DNA of 64,000 bases from Pseudomonas sp. 10-1B (GTDB lineage Bacteria; Pseudomonadota; Gammaproteobacteria; Pseudomonadales; Pseudomonadaceae), in NCBI RefSeq assembly GCF_000935045.1, contig NZ_JYKS01000001.1, positions 124,001 through 188,000 on the forward strand. The letters run 5' to 3'. The number at the start of each line of letters is the position of its first letter. Positions within the stretch are counted from its first letter, which is position 1. Positions 24,812 through 34,101 of this stretch are shown here, piece by piece. The notes under the pieces were generated by a model. It did no database searches. It was not told the DNA's origin and saw only the letters and a program-made list of their open reading frames with translations. Made by a program: the position numbers and the translations under genes.

Positions 24812-26722
24812 ATGGCGCGACAACTAATAACAAACGCCCACGACCCGCTGCACGAATCCCGCCAGGCCCGCCTCAAGCTGGCCAGCGAAGGCGAGCTGCC
24901 GCTGGGCATGCTGCGCGACGAGATCGACGCTTCCTGGCGGCGCAGCCTTGGCCATGGCCTGGATTGCCTGCAGGGCGAGCAGGTCGGCCTGGGCCTGGAG
25001 CAGGGCCATGACCTGCGCATGCTGCTGGAGCGCAACCGCCTGCTGGTCGACGCCGTTACCCCGGAACTGGACTACCTGGTCGCGCGCCAGGGCAAGGCCG
25101 GTATCGTCATCCTCGGCGATGCCCAAGCCAATGTGCTGGCCATCGAAGGGCAGAAGCACGTGCTGCAACGCGAAGGCTTGCGCGACCTGCACCCGGGCAG
25201 TTGCTGGAGCGAGTCGCTGCGCGGCACCAATGCCATCGGCACCGCCGTGGTAGAAGGCCGCCCGACGCTGATCAACTGCGGCGAACACTACCTCGACCGA
25301 CTCAGTCCGTTCTCTTGCACATCCGTCCCCCTGCGCGACCCGCGTGGCGAGGTGATCGGTGTGCTCGACATCACCCGCGAAGGCGTGATGGCGCAGCCGC
25401 AGGACAGCCTGACGACGCTGATGCTGGCCGCCGGCAACATCGAAAGCCGCATGTTCGGCCTGTGCCATCCGGAGCAACTGGTGCTGGCCTTCCACAGCCG
25501 CCCGCAATACCTCAACAGTGGCTGGCATGGCCTGCTGGCGCTGAGCCTGGACGGGGAAGTGCTGGCCGCCAACGACAGCGCCTGCCAGTTGCTGCAGGTA
25601 CCGCGTCATGAGCTGATTGGCCGGCGCAGCAGCGACCTGCTGGGGGAGCGCTCGCCTGCCTTCATCGCACGCCTGTGGCAGGGCGGGGTGAGCAGTGTGC
25701 AGACGGCCAAGGGCGAGTTCTACTTCCGTGCCCTGCAACTGCCGCGCCATGGCCGGATCAACGGCAGCACGCCAGCCAGCAAGCCGGCGCCGGGCAAGCA
25801 GTCGCTTGCACTCGACGCCCTGGCCGGTGGCGACCCGCGCTTGGCGCGCAACCTGCGCATGGCTCGTCAAGGCCTGGGCAATGGCCTTCCAGTACTGCTC
25901 TTGGGCGAGACCGGCACCGGCAAGGAAGTGGTCGCCCGGGCCCTGCACCAGGCCAGCCCGCGTGCGGAAAAACCCTTTGTGGCAGTCAACTGCGCGGCCA
26001 TCCCCGAAGGCTTGATCGAGTCCGAACTGTTCGGCTATCGCGAGGGTGCGTTCACCGGTTCGCGCCGGGGCGGCATGGTCGGGCGGTTGATGCAGGCCCA
26101 TGGCGGTACGCTGTTCCTCGACGAGATCGGCGACATGCCGCTGGCCCTGCAGGCGCGCCTGCTGCGGGTGCTGCAGGAGCGGCGGGTGGCACCGCTGGGA
26201 GCGGGTGACGAGCAAGACATCGACGTGGCGCTGATCTGCGCCACCCACCGCGACCTCAAGCGCCTGGTCCAGGAGCAACACTTTCGCGAAGACCTGTACT
26301 ACCGGGTCAACGGTGTGTCGCTGCGCCTGCCGGCGCTGCGCGAACGTGACGACCTGGCCGCGATCATCCAGGGGCTGCTGGACAAGTCCGAGGCCCGTGG
26401 CGTGACCCTGGACCCGGCGCTGGCCGCGCTGCTCGAAGGCTTCGACTGGCCAGGCAACATCCGCCAGCTGGAGATGGTGGTGCGCACGGCGCTGGCCATG
26501 CGCGAGGATGGCGAGCAGGTGCTGACCCTCGACCACCTCACCGATTGCCTGCTGGACGAGCTGGCCAGCGGCACGACACCCTCTGGCAGCCTCAAGGACA
26601 ACGAGCTGGAACTGATCCGCGGCGCCCTGGCGCGCCATCAGGGCAACGTATCGGCCGCAGCCGAGGCGCTGGGCATCAGCCGGGCGACGTTGTACCGCAA
26701 GCTCAAACAGTTGCGCGGCTGA
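24812..26722 (+). CDS. AcoR-type sigma-54-dependent activator of the amine operon
   Basis: 636 residues: an N-terminal GAF-like sensory region (about 70-210, SESLRGTNAIGTAVVEGRP typical of AcoR), a PAS-like segment near 225-310 (ALSLDGEVLAANDSACQLL), a AAA+ domain with Walker A GETGTGKE near residue 366 and Walker B-type LFLDEIGDMP, and a Fis-type helix-turn-helix at the end (GNVSAAAEALGISRATLYRK). The sigma-54 contact loop reads GAFTGS at about 412-417 instead of GAFTGA. One base separates it from qhpF, and a strong sigma-54 promoter precedes the aldehyde dehydrogenase gene. It probably activates the amine pathway in response to amine or aldehyde (inference). Confidence 0.88.
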   Translation: MARQLITNAHDPLHESRQARLKLASEGELPLGMLRDEIDASWRRSLGHGLDCLQGEQVGLGLEQGHDLRMLLERNRLLVDAVTPELDYLVARQGKAGIVILGDAQANVLAIEGQKHVLQREGLRDLHPGSCWSESLRGTNAIGTAVVEGRPTLINCGEHYLDRLSPFSCTSVPLRDPRGEVIGVLDITREGVMAQPQDSLTTLMLAAGNIESRMFGLCHPEQLVLAFHSRPQYLNSGWHGLLALSLDGEVLAANDSACQLLQVPRHELIGRRSSDLLGERSPAFIARLWQGGVSSVQTAKGEFYFRALQLPRHGRINGSTPASKPAPGKQSLALDALAGGDPRLARNLRMARQGLGNGLPVLLLGETGTGKEVVARALHQASPRAEKPFVAVNCAAIPEGLIESELFGYREGAFTGSRRGGMVGRLMQAHGGTLFLDEIGDMPLALQARLLRVLQERRVAPLGAGDEQDIDVALICATHRDLKRLVQEQHFREDLYYRVNGVSLRLPALRERDDLAAIIQGLLDKSEARGVTLDPALAALLEGFDWPGNIRQLEMVVRTALAMREDGEQVLTLDHLTDCLLDELASGTTPSGSLKDNELELIRGALARHQGNVSAAAEALGISRATLYRKLKQLRG

Positions 26723-26723
26723 C

Positions 26724-28457
26724 GTGGGCGGCCTGTTCGCAAGGCTGGTGGAGTCCAGCGACCCTGTACTCATGCGCCAGGCATTAGCCTGGCTGTATGG
26801 TTTCGTGCGCCCGCATCGGCGCGCCATCGGCCTGTTGCTGGGCTTGTCGCTGGGCGCCTCGCTGCTGGCCCTGGCGCAACCCTGGCTGGTCAAGACGCTG
26901 ATCGACGACGGGCTGCTGGCCAAGGACTACCAGACCCTCTGGCACATGGCGGCGATCATGATCGTTGCCGGCTTGCTCGGCACCGTGCTGGCTGGGGTGA
27001 ACCGTTACCTGCATACGCGTTTGTCGGGGCGTATCCTGTTTGCCCTGCGTGATGACCTTTACCGTCACCTGCAGCAGCTGTCGCCGACGTTTTACGGGCG
27101 ACGGCGCACTGGCGACATTCTTTCGCGGCTGGATGGCGATGTGGCGGAGATCCAGCGCTTTGCCGTGGACTCGTTGTTCTCGGCCGTGTCGGCAGTGATC
27201 GGTCTGGTGGGGGCAGTGACATTGATGCTGATGCTGTCGTGGCAGCTGTCGCTGTTGCTGGCGCTGCTGGTACCGATCGAAGTGCTGTGGCTGCGCTGGA
27301 TGCGGCGCAAGGTGGAGCGCGAAGTGCGCAGCCTGCGTGAACGTTCGGCGGATGTGTCGTCGTTCCTGGTCGAGACGCTGCCAGCGATGAAGTTCATCCA
27401 GGCAACTGGTCAGCAGGGCCGCGAGGCGGGGCGCCTGGATCAGCTGGGCCAGGGCTACATGCGCCAGTTGCTGAAAGTGCAGGTAACCGAATTCTTCACC
27501 CAGGCCATCCCCGGCACGCTTACCTCGTGGTGCCGCGCCTGCGCGTTCCTGGTCGGCGGCTGGTGGGTGATCCAGGGTACCTGGCAGCTGGGTGCGCTGA
27601 TCGCCTTTTCTACCTACATGGGCATGGCCGTCGGGCCGGTGCAGAGCCTGCTTGGCCTGTACGTGGCGGTGCAACGCATGGCAGTGAGCCTGGGGCGGGT
27701 GATGGAGCTGAAGCAGGAGGCGGTGGCCGTGCACCAGGCGGCCAACCCGCAACCCATACCCGGCGGCCCCGGTGAATTGCGCCTGGAGGCGCTGAGCTTC
27801 GCTCATGAAGGGCGCCAGGGCGCGGTACTGAATAACGTGCAGGTGTGCGTGCCGGGTGGACTCAAGGTGGCCATCAGCGGTGCCTCCGGGGTGGGTAAGT
27901 CGACCCTGATCGACCTGTTGCAGCGCTTTTACGACCCGGACGCCGGGCGCATCTTGCTGGACGGCACCGACCTGCGCGAGCTGGACTTGGCGGCGTTGCG
28001 CCGGCGTATCGCGGTGGTCAGCCAGGACATCGTGCTATTCCGTGGCACCCTGGCGCAGAACCTTGCTTATGGTGTGCCCGAGGCCAGTCGTGAAGAGCTG
28101 GAGCGAGTGGTACGCCTGGCGCGCTTGGACAGCCTGGTCGAAAGCCTGCCGCTGGGGCTGGACGGCCTGTTGGGCGAGCGCGGCCAGCAGCTGTCCGGTG
28201 GCCAGAAGCAACGCATCGCCATCGCCCGTGCCGTGCTGCAGGCCCCGGCGATTCTGGTGCTGGACGAAGCCACTTCGGCAGTCGACGAAGCCACCGAGCG
28301 CGAAGTGATCGCGGCCATCGACCAGCTGTTCGCCGGCCGCACGCGCATCTTGATCAGCCACCGCGTGTCGACCCTGGCCGATGCCGACCTGCATCTGCAG
28401 TTGCACGATGGCCAATTGAAGGTGCTGCCGCAGGAGGTAATCAGGCATGGCCACTGA
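26724..28457 (+). CDS. qhpF: ABC half-transporter for QHNDH maturation
   Basis: 577 residues fusing a six-helix ABC exporter membrane domain (about 20-330) to a nucleotide-binding domain: Walker A GASGVGKS at 386-393, signature LSGGQ at 490-494, Walker B ILVLDEATSA. In known qhp operons QhpF is the exporter that works with the protease on the cross-linked gamma subunit. GTG 26724 is one base after the activator stop but lacks a ribosome site; ATG 26772 (MRQALAWLYG) is an alternative start. It overlaps qhpE by 11 nt. Confidence 0.85.
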   Translation: MGGLFARLVESSDPVLMRQALAWLYGFVRPHRRAIGLLLGLSLGASLLALAQPWLVKTLIDDGLLAKDYQTLWHMAAIMIVAGLLGTVLAGVNRYLHTRLSGRILFALRDDLYRHLQQLSPTFYGRRRTGDILSRLDGDVAEIQRFAVDSLFSAVSAVIGLVGAVTLMLMLSWQLSLLLALLVPIEVLWLRWMRRKVEREVRSLRERSADVSSFLVETLPAMKFIQATGQQGREAGRLDQLGQGYMRQLLKVQVTEFFTQAIPGTLTSWCRACAFLVGGWWVIQGTWQLGALIAFSTYMGMAVGPVQSLLGLYVAVQRMAVSLGRVMELKQEAVAVHQAANPQPIPGGPGELRLEALSFAHEGRQGAVLNNVQVCVPGGLKVAISGASGVGKSTLIDLLQRFYDPDAGRILLDGTDLRELDLAALRRRIAVVSQDIVLFRGTLAQNLAYGVPEASREELERVVRLARLDSLVESLPLGLDGLLGERGQQLSGGQKQRIAIARAVLQAPAILVLDEATSAVDEATEREVIAAIDQLFAGRTRILISHRVSTLADADLHLQLHDGQLKVLPQEVIRHGH

Positions 28458-29124
28458 GCTGCGCGTTGGCATCATCGACAGCGGCTGCTCGCCGGAGCAG
28501 GCCAGCGATTTGCTGGATTCACGCCGTTTCTGGCTGGAAGATGGCCAGTTGCGTGAAGGTGAAATGCTGCCCGACCAGCTAGGGCACGGCAGTGCGGTAC
28601 TCACCGGCTTGCAGCGTGAGGCCGGGCCGGTGCCGGTGTTGATGGCCCAGGTATTCAGCGCCCAGGCCAGCACCAGCGCCTTGCAGGTGGCCGCCGCGCT
28701 GCTGTGGCTGGTGGAGGCGGGGGCGACGCTGGTCAACCTCAGCCTTGGCCTGCAGCAGGACCGCCCGGTTTTGCACCAGGCCTGCGCCGAGGCTCTGGCC
28801 GCAGGCGTGCTGCTGTGCGCTTCGAGCCCGGCACAAGGTGGGGCGGTGTACCCGGCCAGCTATGCCGGGGTGATCCGTGTCACCGGTGATGCCCGCTGTG
28901 CACCGGGCCAGTGGTCGTGGCTTGGCACTCGGCAGGCGGACTTTGGCGGTTATGTGGGGGCGGGCGGCAGGGCGGGGGCGAGCCTGGGCTGCGCGGCCCT
29001 TAGTGGCCGGATTGCCGCGTTGCTGCATGAGCAACCGGCCATGGACCGCCTGCAGGTGCATGACTGGTTGCGCCGCCATGCGGCGTTCACCGGTCCTGAG
29101 CGACGAGGTGCCAGCCATGTCTGA
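28447..29124 (+). CDS. qhpE: Subtilisin-like maturation protease for gamma subunit
   Basis: 225 residues with the S8 catalytic triad: D11 in GIIDSG, H47 in LGHGSA, S179 in GASLGCA. It has no signal peptide and is much smaller than secreted subtilisins, fitting QhpE, which removes the leader of the gamma subunit in the cytoplasm after cross-linking. It is embedded between qhpF and qhpG by overlaps on both sides. Confidence 0.88.
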   Translation: MATELRVGIIDSGCSPEQASDLLDSRRFWLEDGQLREGEMLPDQLGHGSAVLTGLQREAGPVPVLMAQVFSAQASTSALQVAAALLWLVEAGATLVNLSLGLQQDRPVLHQACAEALAAGVLLCASSPAQGGAVYPASYAGVIRVTGDARCAPGQWSWLGTRQADFGGYVGAGGRAGASLGCAALSGRIAALLHEQPAMDRLQVHDWLRRHAAFTGPERRGASHV

Positions 29125-30409
29125 GCCATGCATCGTGGTGCTGGGCGCCGGCCCTGCGGGTGCCGCCACGGCCATTGGCTTGCGGCGCCTGGGCTACGCG
29201 GTCACGGTGGTATCCGAGTGGCGCCGGTTCGCAGCGGTCGAAGGGGTATCCCAGCGGGTGCTGGAAGGCTTGCGTCACGCAGGCCTTGGCGGTGCCTTGA
29301 GCCAGGCGGCCATGCCGGCTACCAGGCAAGTGCACTGGAACGGCCAGCACCTGCAGATGAACCAGGAGTTTCTGCTCGACCGACAACGGTTCGACCGGGT
29401 GCTGCGCGACGATCTTCGGCGTGCGGGCGTGAGCATGGTCGAGGGGCGCGTGCGTGAGGTGGTGCACGAGGGCTGTCATCGTGTTCGTCTGGACGATGGG
29501 CAGGTACTGGTCGCTGATTTTCTCGTCGAGGCCCGCGGCCGCCAGGCACCGCTGGCCGCAGACCGTTTGCGCGGGCCGGAAACGGTCAGCCTGCTGAATG
29601 TTTGGCAGGGTAGCCCCGACACACCAGCGTCGGCGGTGGAAAGCCTGGAGGATGGCTGGGCGTGGATGGCGCGGCTGGAAGATGGCCGCTGTTACTGGCA
29701 GGTTACCCTGGACGCCGCCGGGTTGCCGGGCAAGGCCGGCTTGGCTGACTACTGCGCGGCGCGGCGTGCCGGCAGTGCGCTGGTGGCCGAACTGTTCGAT
29801 GCCCAGGCCCTGGTGCCGGCACAGGTGCATGCGCGCAGCAGTACCGCGATTCTGGCCGGTGAATGTGTCGGGCAGGACTGGATACGGGTGGGCGATGCCG
29901 CGATGGCGGTGGACCCGTTGTCAGGCAATGGGATTTTCCAGTCGCTGTCTTCGGCGCTGCAGGCGCCGGTGGTGATCAACACCTTGCTGCGCAGGCCCGA
30001 GCGGGCGGGGCTGGCGCGGCGGTTTCATCAGCAGCGGGTTGAGCAGCTGTTCTTGCGCTTTGCCCGGATTGGGCGGGACTTCTACGGCCAAGAGCAGAGC
30101 CGGGCGGGGCAGCCGTTCTGGGATCGGCGCCAGGGCTGGCCGGATGCGCAGCCGTTGCATCAGGCTGCGGATTGGCATGCGGTACGGGTCGAGCGGCGGC
30201 CTGTACTGCGTGATGGGCTGGTGGATGAGGCCGAGGTGGTGGTGACGGCGGACCAGCCGTTGGGGGTGTGGCATTTGCAGGGGGTGGAGCTGGCGCCTGT
30301 GGTGCGGGCGTTGCAGGATGATCGAGCACTTGAGGCAGTGTTGTCGGGCCGGCCGAAAGAACAGCAGATGATGGTGAGGCGGTGGTTGCGAGAACAGGGT
30401 TTGGCTTGA
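29117..30409 (+). CDS. qhpG: FAD-dependent monooxygenase for CTQ biogenesis
   Basis: ATG 29117 has GAGG at 29104-29107 and overlaps qhpE by 8 nt; the longer frame upstream is a shadow. 430 residues with GAGPAG at 10-15, DRQRFDRVLRDDL, and GDAAMAVDPLSGNGI, as in the flavin halogenase/monooxygenase family. QhpG hydroxylates the tryptophan of the gamma subunit that becomes cysteine tryptophylquinone. Position immediately after qhpE supports the assignment. Confidence 0.88.
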   Translation: MSEPCIVVLGAGPAGAATAIGLRRLGYAVTVVSEWRRFAAVEGVSQRVLEGLRHAGLGGALSQAAMPATRQVHWNGQHLQMNQEFLLDRQRFDRVLRDDLRRAGVSMVEGRVREVVHEGCHRVRLDDGQVLVADFLVEARGRQAPLAADRLRGPETVSLLNVWQGSPDTPASAVESLEDGWAWMARLEDGRCYWQVTLDAAGLPGKAGLADYCAARRAGSALVAELFDAQALVPAQVHARSSTAILAGECVGQDWIRVGDAAMAVDPLSGNGIFQSLSSALQAPVVINTLLRRPERAGLARRFHQQRVEQLFLRFARIGRDFYGQEQSRAGQPFWDRRQGWPDAQPLHQAADWHAVRVERRPVLRDGLVDEAEVVVTADQPLGVWHLQGVELAPVVRALQDDRALEAVLSGRPKEQQMMVRRWLREQGLA

Positions 30410-30414
30410 GATTG

Positions 30415-30640
30415 CCGGGGCCGCTTTGCGGCCCTTTCGCGACACAAGGCCGCTCCCACTTCGACCGCATAGGCCTCAAGCCCTGTGCAGTACCTGTGGG
30501 AGCTGGCTTGCCGGCGATGAGGCCAGTCCGGGCAATACAAGACAGTTGTTCCCACAGTTTATCGCACAAGCCTGAAGGGGCGCGCTGTCCTTGTGGGAGC
30601 GGCCTTGCGTCGCGATGGGCTGCAAAGCAGCCCCAGGATT
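30415..30640. repeat. Cluster of three REP-type elements
   Basis: Units CCTTTCGCGACACAAGGCCG at about 30432, GTGGGAGCTGGCTTGCCGGC at about 30496 and GTGGGAGCGGCCTTGCGTCG at about 30595 fill the gap between the convergent qhpG and outer-membrane channel genes. They mark the end of both transcripts. Confidence 0.8.
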
Positions 30641-30645
30641 TCAAA

Positions 30646-31959
30646 TCAGAAGAAGGTCCCTACGATCAACTGCATATAGGTCCCGGTATCCCGCCCACCC
30701 AACTGCGTGCCACCATTGGCCGCACTGCGCTCCGGCTTGTAGAACCCCAGCACCGGGCTGATCAGCAGGTGGTCGTTGACCATCCATTCCACATACAGGT
30801 CCAGCTCGCGCCCGCCGAGGTTGCCCTGGTCGGTGTCCAGCGTGTCGAAGTCGAAGTACAGCGCGCCGACGGTCAGGTTGTCCCGTGGCTTGGCCTTCAG
30901 CCCCACATGGTGCACCTGGCTGTTGCTGTTGAACGGCCCGGCATAGTTGGCCGCCACTTCACCCTGGAACCAGGTGCCGTAGCCACGGCTCAGGCCGTAG
31001 AACAGCGGGTCGAAGTTTTCCGAGAAGCGGCTGTAGCGGTAGGTCGCGGTGGGTGACCAGGGCAGTTCGGAGAAGGTCCAGTTGCCCTCCAGGTACCAGG
31101 CGTTCTCGCGCCCGCCGGTCCTGTCCTGGGTCACGTACTCGGCGGCCAGTTCCAGGTCTTTCACACCCAGGTTGCCGCGCCCGCGCAGGCTGGCGGTGTC
31201 CATGCCGTCGCGGTGCTCCAGGCCCATGATCTGTGCGTAGCGTTGGTCCACATCGAGGCCGCGAATCCAGCTTACGCCCACGGTGCCGGCGTCGGCGACG
31301 TGTTCCAGGTTGGCCACCGCCAGCGAGGTGTCGGCCTGGTAGTGGTTGTCGGACTTCAGCCACATCAGGTCGCCGCGCCAGCCTTGGTTGCCACCCAGGC
31401 GCAGTACCGCCGTGCGGTCGAAGGCCTTGCGCGCGGCCAGGTAATAGGCGCCGCCGCGGTCGAAGTTGGCACCCAGGTCGACCTTGCCCAGGTTGACCGG
31501 GTCGCCCTGGATCAGAAAACCGTCACCCAGGGTTACCAGCTGGCGCCCGCCGGAAATATCCACGCCGTCCTCGCCCAGGGCGGGGAACAGATTGGCCGAG
31601 CGCCAGCCCAGGTACAGGTCTTCGACAGCGGTGCGGCGCTCGTCGCCCAGGGTCAGGCCGGCGGCATCGCCGTCGCCCCAGGTGGCGGAGCTGACCAGGT
31701 TGAAGGCGCCATAGAGCGTGCCGGTATCAGCCAGGGCCTGGCTGGCGCTGAGGCCATATTTGACGTAGCCCTCTTGCCAGGCCGTGCTGCCGGGCTGGCG
31801 GTTGCCGGCCTGGTCGAAGCTTTCGTCGCTGTGGAATACGCCGAACAGGGCTTCGAGGTCGGCGTTGAGGGTGGTGCCGTTTTGGTTGTACAGCTCGTAG
31901 GCTTGGGTGACGGGTGCAGCGAACAGCAGGGCCAATGTGCAGGCGAGTGTGTGCCTCAT
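30646..31959 (-). CDS. Outer-membrane channel of the amine locus
   Basis: A signal peptide (MRHTLACTLALLFAAPVTQA) is followed by about 415 residues rich in alternating aromatic/polar strands (TWFQGEVAANYAGPF, LTVGALYFDFDT) and ending in aromatic Phe (IVGTFF), the C-terminal signature of outer-membrane beta-barrels. The start is the second ATG, with GGAG six bases upstream; the first ATG four codons earlier lacks a signal peptide start. It lies 134 nt downstream of the aldehyde dehydrogenase on the same strand, so it may bring in amine substrate or be co-regulated with it. The porin subfamily is not recognised with certainty. Confidence 0.72.
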   Translation of the reverse strand: MRHTLACTLALLFAAPVTQAYELYNQNGTTLNADLEALFGVFHSDESFDQAGNRQPGSTAWQEGYVKYGLSASQALADTGTLYGAFNLVSSATWGDGDAAGLTLGDERRTAVEDLYLGWRSANLFPALGEDGVDISGGRQLVTLGDGFLIQGDPVNLGKVDLGANFDRGGAYYLAARKAFDRTAVLRLGGNQGWRGDLMWLKSDNHYQADTSLAVANLEHVADAGTVGVSWIRGLDVDQRYAQIMGLEHRDGMDTASLRGRGNLGVKDLELAAEYVTQDRTGGRENAWYLEGNWTFSELPWSPTATYRYSRFSENFDPLFYGLSRGYGTWFQGEVAANYAGPFNSNSQVHHVGLKAKPRDNLTVGALYFDFDTLDTDQGNLGGRELDLYVEWMVNDHLLISPVLGFYKPERSAANGGTQLGGRDTGTYMQLIVGTFF

Positions 31960-32000
31960 GGTGTACTCCATGTTTTTGTTGTTTTTGGATTGCCTGTGCT

Positions 32001-32080
32001 GGCCTCTTCGCGGGCAAGCCCGCTCCTACAAAGGAATGCGATACCTGATGTAGGAGCGGGCTTGCCCGCGAAAGGGCCGG
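32001..32080. repeat. REP inverted pair between channel and ALDH genes
   Basis: GGCCTCTTCGCGGGCAAGCC at 32001-32020 and GAGCGGGCTTGCCCGCGAAA at about 32054-32073 form an inverted pair between the aldehyde dehydrogenase and the downstream channel gene. It may stabilise or attenuate the shared transcript. Confidence 0.8.
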
Positions 32081-32093
32081 ACCAGGCTGAAGA

Positions 32094-33587
32094 TCAGAGC
32101 TTGATCAACACCGACTTGAGCTCGGTGTAGTGCTCGATGGCAGCCGCACCCATCTCGCGGCCGACGCCAGACATCTTGTAGCCACCAAACGGCAGCGCCG
32201 GGTCCAGCGCACTGTGGCAGTTGACCCACACCGAGCCCGACTTGATGCGCGGGATCATGCGGTGCACGGCGGCCAGGTCGTTGGACCAGATGCTCGCCCC
32301 GAGGCCATAGGGGTTGTCGTTGGCCATGCCGATCACTTCGTCGATGTCATCGAACGGCATCGCCACCAGCACCGGGCCGAAGATTTCTTCCTGCACCAGG
32401 CGGTGGCGCTGGTCGACATCGACGATCACCGTCGGCTTGACGAAGTAGCCCGGGCCGAAGCCTTCGCCACCGCAGGCAATGGTCGCGCCCAGTTCGCGGC
32501 CCAGTTCGATGTAGCCGGTGACGCGGTCCTGTTGCTTGGCCGAGATCAGCGGGCCCATTTGCACCGCCGGGTCCAGCCCGCTGCCCAACTTCATGCCGTT
32601 GGCGATGCTGGCGATGTCGGCCACTACGTTGTCGAAGTGCTTGCGGTGCACATACAACCGCGAGCCTGCGCAGCACACCTGGCCCTGGTTGAAGAAGATC
32701 GCGGTGGCCGCGCCGGCGGCGGCTTCCTGCAGGTTGGCGTCGGGCATGACGATGGTCGGCGACTTGCCGCCGAGCTCCAGGGTAACGCGGGTCATGTTGT
32801 CCATGGCAGCCTTGCCGATCAGCTTGCCGACCTCGGTGGAGCCGGTGAAGGTCAGCTTGTCCACGCCAGGGTGGCGGCTGAGCGCGGCGCCGGCATTCAG
32901 GCCGGTACCGGTGACCACGTTGAACACGCCCGCCGGGTAGCCGGCTTCGTCTACCAACTCTGCCAGCTTGAGCACGCTCAGCGGGGTTTCATCAGCGGGC
33001 TTGAGCACCACGGTGCAGCCGGTGGCCAGGGCTGGGCCAAGCTTCCAGCAGGCCAGCAGCAGCGGGAAGTTCCAGGCGACGATGGCGCCGACCACGCCGA
33101 CCGCCTCACGGCGCACGAAACCATGGAACTGGTCATTGGGCATCAACGGCATCGAGGCCTCGACGGTGCTACCCTCGATCTTGGTAGCCCATCCCGCCAT
33201 GTAGCGCAGGAAGTCGATGGCCAGTTGCACGTCCATCACCTGGGCCACGGCGGCGCTCTTGCCGTTGTTCAGGCATTCCAGTTCCGCCAGCTGCCGGGCG
33301 TCGCGCTCCATCAGGTCGGCGAGGCGCCACAGCAGGTTCTGCCGTTCACGTGGGCGCAGGCGGCTCCATGGCGAGTCGTCGAAGGCCTGACGTGCGGCGC
33401 GTACGGCACGGTCGACATCTTCGGCCTCGGCGGCGGGCACTTCCCCCAGAACCTCGCCGGTGGCCGGGTTGCGGAACGAGAGGGTGCGACCGCTGGCGGC
33501 GTCCTGCCAGTCGGCGCCGATGCGCATCTTCAGCTTGCGTTCGAGAAAGGCGCGGGTGGCGGGCAGGATGGGCAGTTCGGAAAGCAT
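32094..33587 (-). CDS. Phenylacetaldehyde-type aldehyde dehydrogenase
   Basis: NAD(P)-dependent oxidation of the aldehyde released by the amine dehydrogenase. The open frame is longer, but the start beginning MLSELPILPATR at 33587 has AGAGG upstream and fits family length (497 residues). Motifs: VAWNFPLLL, FTGSTEVGKLIG, LELGGKSPTIV, and catalytic C305 in NQGQVCCAGSR. It resembles FeaB/StyD-like phenylacetaldehyde dehydrogenases and the PeaE step of P. putida phenylethylamine degradation. It has a near-perfect sigma-54 promoter. Exact substrate is inference. Confidence 0.85.
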   Translation of the reverse strand: MLSELPILPATRAFLERKLKMRIGADWQDAASGRTLSFRNPATGEVLGEVPAAEAEDVDRAVRAARQAFDDSPWSRLRPRERQNLLWRLADLMERDARQLAELECLNNGKSAAVAQVMDVQLAIDFLRYMAGWATKIEGSTVEASMPLMPNDQFHGFVRREAVGVVGAIVAWNFPLLLACWKLGPALATGCTVVLKPADETPLSVLKLAELVDEAGYPAGVFNVVTGTGLNAGAALSRHPGVDKLTFTGSTEVGKLIGKAAMDNMTRVTLELGGKSPTIVMPDANLQEAAAGAATAIFFNQGQVCCAGSRLYVHRKHFDNVVADIASIANGMKLGSGLDPAVQMGPLISAKQQDRVTGYIELGRELGATIACGGEGFGPGYFVKPTVIVDVDQRHRLVQEEIFGPVLVAMPFDDIDEVIGMANDNPYGLGASIWSNDLAAVHRMIPRIKSGSVWVNCHSALDPALPFGGYKMSGVGREMGAAAIEHYTELKSVLIKL

Positions 33588-33627
33588 GGGGCTGTGCCTC
33601 TTGTCATTGGATGTGACGGGCACTGGC

Positions 33628-33642
33628 GCAATGGCCGTGCCA
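33628..33642 (-). promoter_or_regulatory. Sigma-54 promoter of the aldehyde dehydrogenase gene
   Basis: On the minus strand TGGCAC (33642-33637), five bases, then TTGC (33631-33628), within the context TTGGCACGGCCATTGCG. It matches the -24/-12 consensus and predicts a start near 33616, leaving about a 29-base leader with the ribosome site. Confidence 0.8.
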
Positions 33643-33717
33643 AGGTCGGTAGATGGCCGCAAGGCATTGAGTGGGTTGAGTTTTGTCTTGATGCAGGGTT
33701 GCGATTGCAGGGTTGCG

Positions 33718-33757
33718 CTGTTGCACATTGAGACGCTGTGAGACGGTGGTGAAACAG
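33718..33757 (-). promoter_or_regulatory. Candidate activator site for the amine regulon
   Basis: An inverted repeat CTGTTGCAC (33718-33726) and GTGAAACAG (33749-33757) encloses direct repeats TGAGAC, TGAGAC and TGAAAC at 33729, 33739 and 33750, spaced by one helical turn. It sits 75-115 bases upstream of the sigma-54 promoter, the normal enhancer distance. The adjacent AcoR-type activator is the likely ligand. Confidence 0.5.
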
Positions 33758-34085
33758 TGGCTTTCAAGGGCCAATCGCCGGCAAGCCAGCTCCCACCTCG
33801 ACCGCATAGGCCTCAAGCCCTGTGCAGTACCTGTGGGAGCCGGCTTGCCGGCGATGAGGCCAGTCCAGGCAATACAAGACAGTTGCTCCCACAGGTTAAC
33901 CACTGTCTTGAATACCTGTGCTGTACCTGTGGGAGCGGGCAAGCCCGCGAAGGCCTGCGCAGCAGGCCCCTGTCTCAGGATGAAACACCCTGTCGCGAAA
34001 TGGCACGCTGCAATTGACCATCCTTGTTGGCAGTAAATCCCGGAAAACCAGCTAAAAGGTTGAAAGGAAACGCTTTTACAGCACC

Positions 34086-34101
34086 TGGCACAGTTCCTGT
34101 A
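34086..34101 (+). promoter_or_regulatory. Weak sigma-54-like element before qhpA
   Basis: CTGGCAC then five bases then CTGTA. The -24 half matches, but the -12 half has GT in place of the invariant GC, so this is only a candidate. It would give a start about 60 bases before the qhpA codon. Confidence 0.3.

Noticed and set aside
33588..33767. Longer aldehyde dehydrogenase start at 33767
   Set aside because: It would place the sigma-54 promoter inside the coding region and adds 60 residues unlike the family. The start at 33587 has a ribosome site.
33771..33955. Closely spaced palindromes considered as a CRISPR array
   Set aside because: Units are inverted and unevenly spaced with no cas genes; they are REP elements, as at many other places in the window.
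33999..34016. AATGGCACGCTGCAATTG considered as a sigma-54 promoter for qhpA
   Set aside because: There is no GC at the correct -12 distance from the GG.
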